Assembly (NCBI GenBank): GCA_002749285.1
Contig: PDPR01000008.1
Coordinates: forward strand, 124,001 to 188,000
DNA from: Maribacter sp.
GTDB taxonomy: Bacteria; Bacteroidota; Bacteroidia; Flavobacteriales; Flavobacteriaceae
Direction: 5' to 3'
DNA length: 64,000 nucleotides
The translations under genes were made by a program, and so were the position numbers. The first letter of the stretch is position 1; the number at the start of each line of letters is the position of its first letter. Positions 8,754-18,638 of the stretch are shown here, in pieces. A model generated the notes under the pieces. That model was not told where the DNA came from. It saw only the letters and a program-made list of their open reading frames with translations, and did no database searches.

Positions 8754-9206
8754 ATGAACAATAATACTCTTATCGGTCTCCTTCTCTTATCTATTTTTTG
8801 GGGATGTAAGGAGAAAGAGGATAAAAAAGAGGATCCATACGTTTGGATTCCCTTGGAGGTTACGGCCACTGCATACAACTCCCTGTCATCCCAAACCAAT
8901 GGGGAACCTACAATTACCGCTTGGGGGGATACTTTGGGGCCTAGGATGAAATCTTTGGCTATTTCCCGTGATTTGATCGAAAAGGGTCTAAATTATGGTA
9001 CTATGGTACGGATAGCCGCTTTTCCCGATACGTTTTATATTAATGACAAAATGCATCCTAGATGGAGGAATAGGATCGACATCTATATGGGGGGTAAAAT
9101 TGATACTGCCCTGAATTGGGGAAAAAGAAGGGTGACTATCGAATATGCCGTTTTAAAGGAAAAACAGGATTCCTTATCTTTAAATGATCAAAATCACATA
9201 CGATGA
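8754..9206 (+). CDS. 3D-domain lipoprotein, 150 aa
   Basis: Lipoprotein with a lipobox ending WGC (Cys 18) and one 3D domain, the double-psi beta-barrel named for three aspartates and related to the MltA catalytic domain. The aspartates are visible at D59 (WGDT), D98 (IND) and D109 (RIDIYMG); the TATAYNS strand opens the domain (37-43). It probably acts on or binds peptidoglycan in the periplasm. Its stop overlaps the start of the amidase gene (ATGA, 9203-9206), indicating translational coupling, and an M14 peptidase follows, so the three form a cell-wall cluster. Confidence 0.82.
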   Translation: MNNNTLIGLLLLSIFWGCKEKEDKKEDPYVWIPLEVTATAYNSLSSQTNGEPTITAWGDTLGPRMKSLAISRDLIEKGLNYGTMVRIAAFPDTFYINDKMHPRWRNRIDIYMGGKIDTALNWGKRRVTIEYAVLKEKQDSLSLNDQNHIR

Positions 9207-9865
9207 AAAAGGTTTTATCACTTTTAATTCTATTTGCCGTTACAGCATGTTCAACCGCCAAGAATATTGTGGACAGACCCATTGTCTTCGATAGGGAACG
9301 CAACGAACTTACATTGGGGTATTTAAAGGACAGGTATGGGCTAGATCAAAAGGAACCGACCATAGTGCCCAAAATGGTGGTTTTACATTGGACTGCCATT
9401 CCTACCCTCGAAAAGTCCTTTGAGGCTTTCCATGATTCAAAATTACCGAATTGGAGACCTGATATCGGGGGGGTGAGTAGCTTGAATGTATCTGCCCATT
9501 TCCTAATAGACCGTGACGGTACTATTTACCGATTGATGCCTGAAACCATTATGGGCAGGCATGTTATAGGGCTGAACCATTGTGCCATTGGGGTTGAGAA
9601 CGTTGGGGGTACCCAGGATACCCCACTGACCAAGGCACAATTGAAGTCGAATATCTGGCTTGTAAAGTATTTGGCGGAAAAGTACGATATAGAATATCTT
9701 ATCGGACATCATGAATATACCCTTTTCGAGGGTCATGGATTATGGTTGGAGAAAGAGGAAGGATACCGAACGATAAAATCCGACCCTGGGGAGGAATTTA
9801 TGTCCAAGGTTAGGAAGGCAACAGGAAATTATGGATTTAAACCACTACCAAACAACACGAAATAA
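9203..9865 (+). CDS. N-acetylmuramoyl-L-alanine amidase (Amidase_2), 220 aa
   Basis: Zinc amidase that cleaves the MurNAc-L-Ala bond of peptidoglycan or muropeptides. Lipobox FAVTAC at Cys 16 predicts an outer-membrane lipoprotein. Amidase_2 features: VLHWTA with a zinc His (H62), LIDRDGTIYRL (101-111), LNHCAIGVENVGG (125-136), GHHEYTLFEGH (168-178) and KSDPGEEF with the Asp ligand (D194). The length fits a single-domain enzyme with no SPOR or LysM module. It is coupled to the 3D lipoprotein upstream (4-base overlap) and is followed after one base by the M14 peptidase. Confidence 0.9.
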   Translation: MKKVLSLLILFAVTACSTAKNIVDRPIVFDRERNELTLGYLKDRYGLDQKEPTIVPKMVVLHWTAIPTLEKSFEAFHDSKLPNWRPDIGGVSSLNVSAHFLIDRDGTIYRLMPETIMGRHVIGLNHCAIGVENVGGTQDTPLTKAQLKSNIWLVKYLAEKYDIEYLIGHHEYTLFEGHGLWLEKEEGYRTIKSDPGEEFMSKVRKATGNYGFKPLPNNTK

Positions 9866-9866
9866 T

Positions 9867-11336
9867 ATGAACCCAAAGATAACAGTACTCTTCTTAGGCC
9901 TTATTCTGTTCCATGCCGCATATTCCCAAAATTCGGATATCACCTCGGAACTCTATAGTACGTACGATACCTACAAGGAACAGAAATTGGATAACCGTCG
10001 CATAAAACATCATGATCTACAACCTTTGATCGGTAAACATGCCGCAAACCATTTATTTACAGTGAGAAAGGTGGGGGAGTCCATTGAGGGGCGTGACCTG
10101 AGCCTGATAAGTATCGGTTCGGGTAGTACCCATGTTTTTTTATGGTCCCAAATGCACGGGGATGAACCAACTGCAACCCAAGCTATTTTCGATATCTTCA
10201 ATTTTCTATCAAGTAAGGATTTCAAGTCTGAAAAAGAGGAAATCCTTAATAACCTTACCCTACACTTCCTGCCGATGTTGAATCCTGATGGGGCAGAACG
10301 TTTTCAACGAAGGAACTTATTGGGTGTTGACATAAATAGGGATGCGCTACGGCTACAGTCCCCGGAGAGCAGGACCTTAAAGCGGGTGAGGGATAGTTTA
10401 CAGGCCGATTTTGGTTTTAACCTACACGACCAAAGTACTTATTACAATGCGGAGCGTACCGGTAAGCCTGCCACGATTTCCTACTTGGCCCCGGCCTATA
10501 ATTATGAAAAGGACATCAATGAAACCCGTGGGAATGCCATGAAGATCATTGTTTTCATGAACAGGATCATTCAGGAATATGCCCCGGGACAGGTGGGGCG
10601 TTATAATGATGATTTTGAACCACGGGCCTTTGGGGACAATATCCAAAAGTGGGGAACAAGCACCATATTGATAGAGTCTGGAGGGTATGCCAATGACGTG
10701 GAAAAACAGGAAATACGGAAATTGAACTATGTATCCATACTTTCCGCTATCTATACAATTGCGGAAGGGAGCTATAAGGATATTCCCATATCCGATTATG
10801 AAAAGATCCCTGAAAATGATAGAAAATTGTTTGATTTGAAAATCACCAATGCCACCTATCGACTCTTGGATAAAAGTTATGTCCTTGATTTGGGTATAAA
10901 TAGATTGGAAGTTGATAAGGAGGGGAAGAATGATTTCTGGTACAGCAGCCGTATATTGGACCAAGGGGACCTGTCCACCTATTATGGATACGAGACTATC
11001 GATGCCAATGGCTACACCATAAGACAAGGAAAGGTATATCCAAAAACATTGCATACCATGGCAGGATTAAAACAGATCAATGCAATGGAATTATTAAGGC
11101 AAGGATATACCTATCTACGAATGGCCAAGATTCCTTTAGATGTTTTGGAGTCACCAATCCCCATGAATATAGTCGGAAGTACTTATGAACTACCCGAACT
11201 TTATTTACAAGTGGGCACTAACCCGACATTCCTATTGGAAAAAAATGGAAAACCCGAATATGCGGTTATAAATGGGTTCTTATTGGACCTGGCCACCGGA
11301 AAGGGCAGGTTCAAGAATGCGATGATCTATAGGTAA
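9867..11336 (+). CDS. M14 family zinc carboxypeptidase, 489 aa
   Basis: Exported metallocarboxypeptidase. ATG at 9867 opens a signal peptide (VLFLGLILFHAAYSQ); a frame extension to 9831 overlaps the amidase and is unlikely. Zinc ligands: HGDE (H97, E100) and NLHDQ (H187). Other features: NPDGAERF and VDINRDA substrate-side motifs, and the catalytic Glu in ILIESGGY (E270). About 180 residues follow the catalytic domain, without a motif I know. Placed directly after an Amidase_2 gene, it may trim peptides released from cell wall; this is inference from context, since family members also digest proteins. Confidence 0.85.
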   Translation: MNPKITVLFLGLILFHAAYSQNSDITSELYSTYDTYKEQKLDNRRIKHHDLQPLIGKHAANHLFTVRKVGESIEGRDLSLISIGSGSTHVFLWSQMHGDEPTATQAIFDIFNFLSSKDFKSEKEEILNNLTLHFLPMLNPDGAERFQRRNLLGVDINRDALRLQSPESRTLKRVRDSLQADFGFNLHDQSTYYNAERTGKPATISYLAPAYNYEKDINETRGNAMKIIVFMNRIIQEYAPGQVGRYNDDFEPRAFGDNIQKWGTSTILIESGGYANDVEKQEIRKLNYVSILSAIYTIAEGSYKDIPISDYEKIPENDRKLFDLKITNATYRLLDKSYVLDLGINRLEVDKEGKNDFWYSSRILDQGDLSTYYGYETIDANGYTIRQGKVYPKTLHTMAGLKQINAMELLRQGYTYLRMAKIPLDVLESPIPMNIVGSTYELPELYLQVGTNPTFLLEKNGKPEYAVINGFLLDLATGKGRFKNAMIYR

Positions 11337-11550
11337 GGCAATATGCCCAGCCCATATGGTCATGCGATTAGAGTGGTTTTCTTGTAAAACAAGGGAGTTG
11401 TCAATATCCCCCAGACCCCTCAGTAATAGAGGGTTGTAATATCCAACAAACATGTATTTGAAAACTTTTTTATAAAGTGTGCTAGTTGTAAGGAAATTTC
11501 TTATAAATTTTGATTTATAAATTAGAATATTATACTTAAAATCAATTCAA

Positions 11551-12066
11551 ATGAAAAAAAATATTATTACAATTCTTGTTTTATTTCTTGGTTTCGGATG
11601 TTTTTCCCAAAAAGCAAAATTTGGTGTTGAAGCGGGATATTTGAACGGCTATTCAAAAGTAACCGATGACAATTCAAGTGCTTCTTTATCCGATGGCGGT
11701 TTTTTTATAGGTGGATTTTCAGAATTTGGGTTGTCGAACAAACTTACACTGGCACCCCACCTTACGGTTGGCAGTATAAATAGTAATGGTTTCGGTTTCC
11801 TTTCCGCATTACTTGGATATAATGTCATGTATAAAGTAAAAATCAAAGCAGGACCGCAACTTTCATATTTACTTAAAAGCACACCTGAAGAAGTAAATTC
11901 TCTTGGTGTTGATTTAGGCTTCGGCATAAGCTACGACATTAATGACCATTTTATATTATCAGCCAGATATAATTCTGAACTATCCAACAGGGCAAGTAAT
12001 GTTGACTCCGAGGATTTGAAAGCTCGTTATAATTGGTTGTTCATAGGTTTGGGTTATAGGTTTTAA
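11551..12066 (+). CDS. Outer-membrane beta-barrel protein, 171 aa
   Basis: Signal peptide (ITILVLFLGFGCFSQ) followed by a chain of alternating strands (KFGVEAGYLNGYS, LTLAPHLTVGS, KIKAGPQLSYLL, FILSARYNSEL) and a terminal strand ending GLGYRF, the classic C-terminal Phe of outer-membrane barrels. The size suggests an eight-stranded barrel of the OmpX/OmpW or porin-family type. No partner gene is close. It has a run of AT-rich sequence on both sides and base composition lower in GC than its neighbours, which may mark an acquired segment. Confidence 0.75.
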   Translation: MKKNIITILVLFLGFGCFSQKAKFGVEAGYLNGYSKVTDDNSSASLSDGGFFIGGFSEFGLSNKLTLAPHLTVGSINSNGFGFLSALLGYNVMYKVKIKAGPQLSYLLKSTPEEVNSLGVDLGFGISYDINDHFILSARYNSELSNRASNVDSEDLKARYNWLFIGLGYRF

Positions 12067-12367
12067 CCTCACTTAAAACTTATCAAGAACCAAGAAATGC
12101 CCAATGGGCTAATTAAATTCCACCCAGGATAAATTACGTGATTTTTTTTTCACCTTAATTTTTTTGAGTAAGTGGTATAAAAGATGTGTCTAAAATCATT
12201 TTAATAAGATAAATAATACTTTATGACAGAAAAACCATATTAAATTTCGTGCGTATCCCATAAAACAAATAAGTAATTGAACAGTAACTTAAAAATTTTT
12301 TGGGGTGAATTTCAAAAATAAGGTATATCTAATTGATAATCAACAGCATAAACACTGAATCTATCCA
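12067..12367. other. AT-rich intergenic region
   Basis: About 300 AT-rich bases between convergent genes; no hairpin terminator, RNA or coding frame recognised. Confidence 0.5.
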
Positions 12368-12724
12368 TTATAGTCCTTTGTAGGTTAGAATACCCGGCAA
12401 GTCAACTTTCTGTTCTCCGCTTTCCGTTACTATGGATGCTTCAAAAGATCGAGCCCTTACATCATGGGGAAATAGGGCCATATCTAATTTTAATGAATCA
12501 TCGATATCCCATAGCATTCCTGTCTCTTTCAATGAAGAAACGTCCCTTTTAAACTGGGCTAAATCAATTTCGGCAACTTTAAAGCTAGTGTAGGATTCCA
12601 AAAGTTTTGTTTCCTGGGCAAGTGTCGTGCTAAGTAGCCTTGAATCCACTCTTTTTTGACTGAACACAAGAGAGGTTGAGAATGCCAACAATAGTAAAAT
12701 AGGGGTAGTTTTTTCATGATCCAT
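12368..12724 (-). CDS. Secreted protein resembling a metalloprotease prodomain, 118 aa (possibly truncated)
   Basis: Signal peptide (ILLLLAFSTSLVFS) then about 95 residues. The segment FKVAEIDLAQFKRDVSSL and the end ASIVTESGEQKVDLPGILTYKG resemble by eye the N-terminal propeptide of large flavobacterial reprolysin-like metalloproteases, where this region is followed by a long catalytic part. Here a stop comes immediately after the conserved-looking YKG, and I find no continuation in other frames downstream. It is therefore either a stand-alone small protein or the remnant of a truncated protease gene. It starts 5 bases after the upstream lipoprotein gene, so the two share a transcript. Confidence 0.5.
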   Translation of the reverse strand: MDHEKTTPILLLLAFSTSLVFSQKRVDSRLLSTTLAQETKLLESYTSFKVAEIDLAQFKRDVSSLKETGMLWDIDDSLKLDMALFPHDVRARSFEASIVTESGEQKVDLPGILTYKGL

Positions 12725-12729
12725 ATATT

Positions 12730-13086
12730 TTAGGGGTCAATAATTTTTATCGAGGTTATCTCGAAGAAATCCGCACAAATATCTTCGTTCCCAAAGGATT
12801 CATATACATATCCGCTAAACACCACTCTTGTACCTTCTACCTGAAATTCACTGGAGAGGTTGCAGGGTTCAAAAGAACCCAAAGGGCGGCTTTCATCCTT
12901 TTCGTCCGGCACAATTACAAACACATCCTGGCACAATGTACCTGGTTCTCTAATGGTTCCCTCGGCTTCGGTAATCGTGGCGACAATGTTTCGGCCCTCT
13001 TCTTGATAGCAACCAGACCGAGGATCATCATCCGAACAGGCTGAAATGGTTAGGCCTGTAATTAGTAGAAACAAAAGGATTTTCAT
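12730..13086 (-). CDS. Small lipoprotein, 118 aa
   Basis: ATG at 13086 gives a signal peptide with lipobox TISAC followed by SDDD, a typical flavobacterial lipoprotein start. The mature part has four more cysteines (SGCYQ, GTLCQD, EPCNL, DICADF), which could form two disulfides. I do not recognise the fold. The neighbour 12368-12724 follows closely on the same strand. An earlier in-frame start at 13113 would add nine residues before the signal peptide and is less likely. Confidence 0.65.
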   Translation of the reverse strand: MKILLFLLITGLTISACSDDDPRSGCYQEEGRNIVATITEAEGTIREPGTLCQDVFVIVPDEKDESRPLGSFEPCNLSSEFQVEGTRVVFSGYVYESFGNEDICADFFEITSIKIIDP

Positions 13087-13407
13087 GCTTTGTTGTGGTT
13101 TTATGACAATCATGTTTTAAAGTTACATCATTATTACTTTTTAAGTAGGAAAATATATACGATAAATTCGACAAACTTCATTATTGTCCAATTTTTCTTA
13201 TAAGATGTTGATTTCTTGGGAAGTTGCTTGCAAGCCACGGTTTTTTTTATAAACTCATTTATCTATAATTAAATGATTATGCAAAAAAAGGAAGGAATTA
13301 TAATATTGGGCGTAATAAAAATCCTCAAAGTATTATAAATTCCATATGTGATTTCGCTGTTTCCAAAACTGTATTTCGGACGTATATAACCTTTTACGGA
13401 ACTAAAA
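13087..13407. other. AT-rich intergenic region before the decayed recombinase
   Basis: About 320 AT-rich bases; no repeats or ends of a mobile element could be identified by eye, although a decayed serine recombinase follows directly. Confidence 0.4.
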
Positions 13408-13991
13408 ATGATAGTCGGATATGCAAGGGTATCGACACCCGAACAAAAACTCGAATCACAAATCGATTTGTTAAAAAATGCTGGTTACGATAAAATTTAT
13501 AAGGATATAGCAAGCGGGACTCGGGACGATAGAAAAGACCCGAACGAAATGTTGAAATATATGCGAAAAGGGGATACCATACTTACCTATAAAAATGACG
13601 GGGTATTTCGTTCTTTGAAAAATATGGTGGAACCAATCGATAGGTTCAATGAGGCCGGTGTTCATTTGAAGAGCTTGGGCGAGCCGGAATTCGATACCAC
13701 ACCAGCAAATGGGAATTTTTTACTTTAAATACTTGCAGCCGTTGCAGAATTCGAACGAAATCTTATAAATGAACGGGTCAAGGTAGACTTGAACAACACC
13801 AGAAAGCGTAACAAACTCTTGGGTAGGCCCAAAGGCTCCAAACCCGATACAATTGAAAACTACCATTATGCCAAGCACCTGTACGAAAATCAGGGAGTGT
13901 CGATAGATGTGTCATGCCAACGGGTAAAATAGGAAAGACCACTTTTTATCGGGTAGAAAAGGAAGTCTCAAAAAAACGAGTCCAGTGTTAA
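13408..13991 (+). pseudogene. Decayed serine recombinase (resolvase/invertase family)
   Basis: The first 106 codons encode a resolvase N-terminal domain: MIVGYARVSTPEQ with nucleophile S9, ASGTRDDRK, and NDGVFRSL. In the last, the catalytic DRxxRS motif has become DGxxRS (Arg to Gly at 65). A TAA at 13726 interrupts the frame; reading through gives ILAAVAEFERNLINER, the usual start of the long helix, then RKRNKLLGRPKGSK and the linker. Near 13930 a frameshift is needed to recover IGKTTFYRVEKEVSKK and the final stop at 13989-13991. Three independent lesions make it inactive. It is a relic of an integrated element, such as a transposon or plasmid. Confidence 0.9.
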
Positions 13992-14054
13992 TGGGCTATC
14001 TGAGCCAAGTTGTCCGTTTATACAGCTATGAGGTACTGTGGGCCTTATAATGGT

Positions 14055-15152
14055 TTATTCGCAACCACCAGTAAAGCCATTGGCACTGAACTTTGTCTGT
14101 ACGGCACCTTGCCGGTTGCCATCCACAACGCGAATCGCTAAATTGTTGTCACCACTGCCATCCCGTTTAGGGCTACAATACTCAAAAAGATAAAAGCTAT
14201 TGGCACGTTCCGAGATCTTTAAGGAAATATCGTTGAACGTGTTTTCCAATTCTTCCGCATTCCCGGCAAATACGCTATAGGTCTTTCCAATATCGGACAA
14301 TACCTGGGTGTCTATTTCCGCCCCGAGACCAATGGTAAAGAACGATATATTGGCATTTGCCCCGGAAACCTCCTTTAATGCCGATTTTTCCGTATATCGT
14401 GATGCTTGATCGGTACCATCGGTAAATACAACAACAGAAGCTGCACCGATAACGTCATTCTTTATATTGTCCTTTAAAAGGTTTTCCGCGATTTTGGTTG
14501 ACTTTATCACGGCACCATAAAGGTCTGTGGATGGGTCATCACTAATATCATCTGTAATTGAATCAATGGCATTTACCAATTCCTGTTTTGAACTGGTCAA
14601 ATCGTTCAAGAGGTGTAATTCATTCTCACCATCAAACCAATAAATCGCCATCTTGTAAGACTCTTCGGTAGTCGTTGGCATCACATTGTTGACAAAAGTG
14701 ACCGATGCTGTCTTCAATTCATCAAGGCTATTGCTCAGAACGCTATTGCTTAAATCCAATACCAGAAGGGTATTCGAATTGAATATCCGTGAATTGGGGG
14801 AAATGCGGGCAAAGGACTCAGATGCCGAAATGGTGTTGAAGCATTCATCATTGCGTCCTTGTTCATAAATTGTAAATTGATCGGCCGTTAACCGTGGAAC
14901 AGGATTGCCATTGGTGTCGGATACCTTGAACAAAATAGAGACCTTACCCGGCAGTGTAGTGTATTGTTCCTGTATGGATAATACCAAGTCACTTTCGCCT
15001 AGGTTGAGACAATCATCAACAGGTCTCCCCTTACCAAGTCCATCCCCGAAATCAAGGTTCAGGTCCACATCATTGTCCGAATTACTACATGAAAAGAGTA
15101 AAAGAAAGAAAGTTAAAGCACTAAAATACCTTAGATAATATTTCATTTTCAT
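14055..15152 (-). CDS. VWA-domain lipoprotein, 365 aa
   Basis: Lipoprotein (ATG at 15152; lipobox LLLFSC followed by SNSDND) with a von Willebrand factor A domain. The metal-ion adhesion site reads LVLDLSNS (DxSxS), and the central strand VVVFTDGTD gives the fourth ligand region. A preceding segment with VSDTNGNPVPRLTADQFTIYEQG looks like a beta-sandwich of the type found before VWA in Bacteroidota surface proteins. The C-terminus has a Cys pair (FEYCS, GGCE). The role is probably surface adhesion or protein binding; no operon partner is nearby. Confidence 0.8.
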   Translation of the reverse strand: MKMKYYLRYFSALTFFLLLFSCSNSDNDVDLNLDFGDGLGKGRPVDDCLNLGESDLVLSIQEQYTTLPGKVSILFKVSDTNGNPVPRLTADQFTIYEQGRNDECFNTISASESFARISPNSRIFNSNTLLVLDLSNSVLSNSLDELKTASVTFVNNVMPTTTEESYKMAIYWFDGENELHLLNDLTSSKQELVNAIDSITDDISDDPSTDLYGAVIKSTKIAENLLKDNIKNDVIGAASVVVFTDGTDQASRYTEKSALKEVSGANANISFFTIGLGAEIDTQVLSDIGKTYSVFAGNAEELENTFNDISLKISERANSFYLFEYCSPKRDGSGDNNLAIRVVDGNRQGAVQTKFSANGFTGGCE

Positions 15153-15451
15153 CGTTTTGAGGTTCAACAGACAGAACGTATGATCGGGGCTAAAAGTATA
15201 CCCTAAATTTAAAAAAAATGTTAAATATTGACCAAAAATCCCTACCATGAGCTATGCTTCCGAAAAAACTTTTCCCATTTCGAGACAGGTCTTGGGGAAT
15301 AAAATCCCTTTTGGCCATCACCTGTTGATACAAAGGCGATTGGGGCCATAAGATAGGAGGTACGTCGAAAAAGATAATGGAAGGATTTACCACATCCGAT
15401 AGGACTTCAAGATACGGGTATGTTGGCAGTTCAAATTAATCTTGAAAACAA
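15153..15451. other. Intergenic region between the VWA gene and the beta-oxidation operon
   Basis: About 300 bases holding the presumed VWA promoter. Apart from the operon terminator at its upper edge I see no repeat, RNA or coding frame. Confidence 0.4.
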
Positions 15452-15479
15452 AAAAACCACTCCAGATGGGAGTGGTTTT
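15452..15479 (-). terminator. Terminator of the beta-oxidation operon
   Basis: AAACCACTCC and GGAGTGGTTT pair perfectly around a five-base loop; on the minus strand a T-run follows. It lies 32 bases past the stop of the acyl-CoA dehydrogenase gene. Confidence 0.85.
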
Positions 15480-15511
15480 AAATTTACAACAGTTTTGAGA
15501 ACCAATCCGTA

Positions 15512-17323
15512 TCAATCAAAACTATAACCGTTATCCGCAGCAACCTTATCGGCAATCTGTGTTCTCAGGGCCACTACATTCGGGTTATTGGTATACTTTG
15601 TAAAACGTTTAAGTCCCATTAGCATCATACGTTGCTCATCGCCTTCGGCAAATGAAATAATAGCTTCCTTACCTTTGGATATGGCAATTTCAACAGAATT
15701 GTACAAATAAAGTCTGGACATTGCTATTTGGGTTGCCTGGGCTTCCTCACCAAAACGTTTGGCATTCTTCTCGGTTCTAAGAATCGTGGATTCCGCCATG
15801 TATATCCGGATTAGGATATCGGCTGCGGACATCATCAACTGTTGGTGGTTTTCAAGATCGGTGCCATACTTTTGTACTGCACTACCGGCTACCATTAGAA
15901 ATACCTTTTTCATTTTGGCGACCATATCCTTTTCCTCTGCGAAAAGAGTTGAGAAATCAGGGGCGTCGAACGATGGTATTCCCATTAATTCCTCTCCGAC
16001 CTTTGTTGCTGGCCCTAGAAGGTCTACATGGCCTTTCATGGCTTTTTTCATCAACATGCCTACTGCCAACATTCTGTTTATCTCATTGGTTCCTTCATAA
16101 ATACGGGCTATACGTGCATCCCTCCATGCTTTTTCCATGGGTGCGTCCGCACTGAACCCCATACCCCCGAAAATCTGTATACCTTCATCGGTTGTGCTCT
16201 GTACGTTTTCTGAAACCGCAACCTTCAAGATAGAACATTCGATGGCATATTCCTCGATTCCTTTCAATTCAGCTTCCTGATGGGTGTTGCCAGAAGCTTC
16301 CCGCATGGCTATCCTGTCCTCAATGTTCTTGGCAGCACGATAACTTGCGGATTCACCAGCATAGGTATTCGTGGCCATTTCGGCGATCTTGGCTTTTATA
16401 GCCCCAAAATTAATGATCGGGGTACCGAATTGCTTTCGTTCATTGGCATATTTCACAGATTCACCAATAACACGACGTTGGCCATCCAAACAAGCCGCAG
16501 CCAATTTGATTCTACCAATATTCAGGGCATTCATGGCAATCTTGAAACCATTTCCGCGTTCAGAAAGCATATTCCCAACAGGTACTTTGGTCTCGTTAAA
16601 GAATACCTGACGGGTAGAGGAGGAGTGGATTCCCAATTTTTTTTCCTCATCACCTAATGATATGCCATTTTCAGGGTCATTTTCAACTATAAAACCGGTG
16701 ATATACTTATCATCCTCGATACGGGCAAAGACAATGAACAGGTTACAGAATCCTGCATTGGATATCCACATTTTCTGTCCCGTAATAGAATAGTATTTGC
16801 CATCTTCGGAAAGAACGGCCTTGGTCTTGCCCGAGTTTGCATCAGATCCAGCTCCAGGCTCTGTTAGGCAATAGGCCCCGAACCATTCGCCAGAGGCTAA
16901 TTTAGGTACGTATTTTTGTTTTTGCTCATCGGTCCCGTATAGAGTGATCGGCATGGTTCCGATTCCTGTATGGGCTCCAAAGGCTGTGCTGAACGATCCC
17001 GTTGCCCCAGAGATGTAATCACATACCAACATGGTCGATACGAATCCCATTTCCATTCCGCCATAGGTTTTGGGCACTGCAATGGACAAAAGGCCGAGTT
17101 CACCGGCCTTGCGCATACATTCTTCCGTATAGGCATAATCTTTCTTCTCAAAACGTTCCCAATGGCCCCAAAGTTCACGATCTACGAATTCCTTTGTGCT
17201 ATCACGCATCATTTGCTGTTCTTCGGACAGGTCTTCCAGTGTGAAAACATCCTCACACTGGGTCTCCTTTACCAAGAACTGACCTCCTCTTATGAAATCC
17301 TCTTTTTTTGTTTCGGTACTCAT
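15512..17323 (-). CDS. fadE: Acyl-CoA dehydrogenase, 603 aa
   Basis: FAD enzyme for the first step of beta-oxidation. The catalytic core has [17 protein letters not shown] (FAD/substrate loop), [15 protein letters not shown], the domain with [21 protein letters not shown], and [23 protein letters not shown] followed by [11 protein letters not shown], where the Glu is the usual catalytic base of the family. At 603 residues it is longer than the classic 380-400 aa enzymes, because of a C-terminal helical extension of about 160 residues seen in the very-long-chain group. It is the last gene of a minus-strand operon with thiolase, FadB-like protein and MarR regulator, 23 bases after the thiolase. 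Confidence 0.93.
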   Translation of the reverse strand: MSTETKKEDFIRGGQFLVKETQCEDVFTLEDLSEEQQMMRDSTKEFVDRELWGHWERFEKKDYAYTEECMRKAGELGLLSIAVPKTYGGMEMGFVSTMLVCDYISGATGSFSTAFGAHTGIGTMPITLYGTDEQKQKYVPKLASGEWFGAYCLTEPGAGSDANSGKTKAVLSEDGKYYSITGQKMWISNAGFCNLFIVFARIEDDKYITGFIVENDPENGISLGDEEKKLGIHSSSTRQVFFNETKVPVGNMLSERGNGFKIAMNALNIGRIKLAAACLDGQRRVIGESVKYANERKQFGTPIINFGAIKAKIAEMATNTYAGESASYRAAKNIEDRIAMREASGNTHQEAELKGIEEYAIECSILKVAVSENVQSTTDEGIQIFGGMGFSADAPMEKAWRDARIARIYEGTNEINRMLAVGMLMKKAMKGHVDLLGPATKVGEELMGIPSFDAPDFSTLFAEEKDMVAKMKKVFLMVAGSAVQKYGTDLENHQQLMMSAADILIRIYMAESTILRTEKNAKRFGEEAQATQIAMSRLYLYNSVEIAISKGKEAIISFAEGDEQRMMLMGLKRFTKYTNNPNVVALRTQIADKVAADNGYSFD

Positions 17324-17346
17324 AGTATTTATTTTTTTAATTTCCT

Positions 17347-18537
17347 TTATTTTAAAAATTCATATATTCCTGCAGCACCTTGCCCGGTTCCTACGCACAT
17401 GGTTACCATGCCATACTTGCCCTGCATGTTCCTTTTCCGCATTTCATCGAATAGTTGGACGGATAATTTGGCACCGGTACAGCCCAAAGGATGCCCCAAG
17501 GCAATAGCTCCACCGTTGACATTTACAATCTCTTGGTCAAGGTCCAGTTCCCTCATTACAGCCAAGGATTGGGAAGCGAAAGCTTCGTTGAGCTCTATTA
17601 ATCCAATATCCCCTTGTTTTAACCCTGCCTGTTTCAAGGCTTTGGGAATAGCCTTTACGGGACCGATACCCATAATCCTGGGTTCAACCCCAGCAACTGC
17701 GTAATTGACCAACCGGGCAATAGGTTCCAGATTTAATTCCTTTACCATTTCCCCACTCATGACCAATACGAAGGCAGCACCATCACTCATTTGGGATGAG
17801 TTGCCTGCGGTTACACTACCACCTGCGGCAAATACCGGACGTAATTTCGCCAATACTTCCTTACTTGTGCCGGCCCTCGGTCCTTCGTCCTTGGTCACGG
17901 TATATTTTTTAGTGGCTTTTTTACCATTGGCATCCAAATACGTTTGCTCTACTTCTATGGGAACGATTTGATCTTGGAAACGCCCCTCGGCTTGGGCCTT
18001 TAAGGCCTTCATATGGGAGTTGTAGGCAAATTCATCCTGATCTTCCCTGGATACCTTGAATTCGTTGGCAACAGCCTCTGCCGTATTCCCCATTCCCCAA
18101 TAGTAATCTTCATGTCCTGATTTCACCAAGTCATAATTAAGCTCGGTCTTATAACCAGTCATGGGAACAGAGCTCATACTCTCGGCACCACCTGCGATAA
18201 TGCAATCGGCCATACCAGCTTGGATCTTTGCCGTGGCTATGCCGATAGTCTCTATCCCCGAAGAACAAAATCGGTTTACGGTAACCCCTGGTACATCAAC
18301 GATATCCAATCCCATTAGTGAAATAAGGCGCGCCATATTAAGTCCTTGTGATCCTTCGGGCATTGCATTGCCGACAATGACATCATCGATTCGTTTTTTG
18401 TCGAAACCGGGTAATTCCCTCATCATGTATTCGATGGTTTCCGCTGCCAGTTCATCGGTTCGTTTAAAGCGAAATGCCCCTTTGGGAGCTTTGCCTACTG
18501 CGGTTCTATAAGCTTTTACTATATATGCTGTCTTCAT
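17347..18537 (-). CDS. fadA: Acetyl-CoA acyltransferase (3-ketoacyl-CoA thiolase), 396 aa
   Basis: Thiolase for the last step of beta-oxidation. Nucleophile Cys 91 lies in [12 protein letters not shown]; the second active-site region is ELNEAFASQ; the His is in [16 protein letters not shown]; and the acid/base Cys is in [14 protein letters not shown] close to the C-terminus. Length is standard. It lies between the FadB-like gene and the acyl-CoA dehydrogenase; a gap of about 100 bases separates it from the FadB-like stop and shows no terminator, so transcription probably continues. Confidence 0.95.
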   Translation of the reverse strand: MKTAYIVKAYRTAVGKAPKGAFRFKRTDELAAETIEYMMRELPGFDKKRIDDVIVGNAMPEGSQGLNMARLISLMGLDIVDVPGVTVNRFCSSGIETIGIATAKIQAGMADCIIAGGAESMSSVPMTGYKTELNYDLVKSGHEDYYWGMGNTAEAVANEFKVSREDQDEFAYNSHMKALKAQAEGRFQDQIVPIEVEQTYLDANGKKATKKYTVTKDEGPRAGTSKEVLAKLRPVFAAGGSVTAGNSSQMSDGAAFVLVMSGEMVKELNLEPIARLVNYAVAGVEPRIMGIGPVKAIPKALKQAGLKQGDIGLIELNEAFASQSLAVMRELDLDQEIVNVNGGAIALGHPLGCTGAKLSVQLFDEMRKRNMQGKYGMVTMCVGTGQGAAGIYEFLK

Positions 18538-18638
18538 TTTTATACTTTTGGCTATTGGCCTTAGGCTCTTAGCATTTGTGATTTTGATTAAGGTGCCCCA
18601 TAGTAATTACCAAGGGCTGAAAAGTCCACGACCAACTA

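Noticed and set aside
16970..17704. A 244-residue + strand ORF across the acyl-CoA dehydrogenase and thiolase genes
   Set aside because: Antisense to two strongly supported enzymes and crosses the gap between them; a shadow frame.
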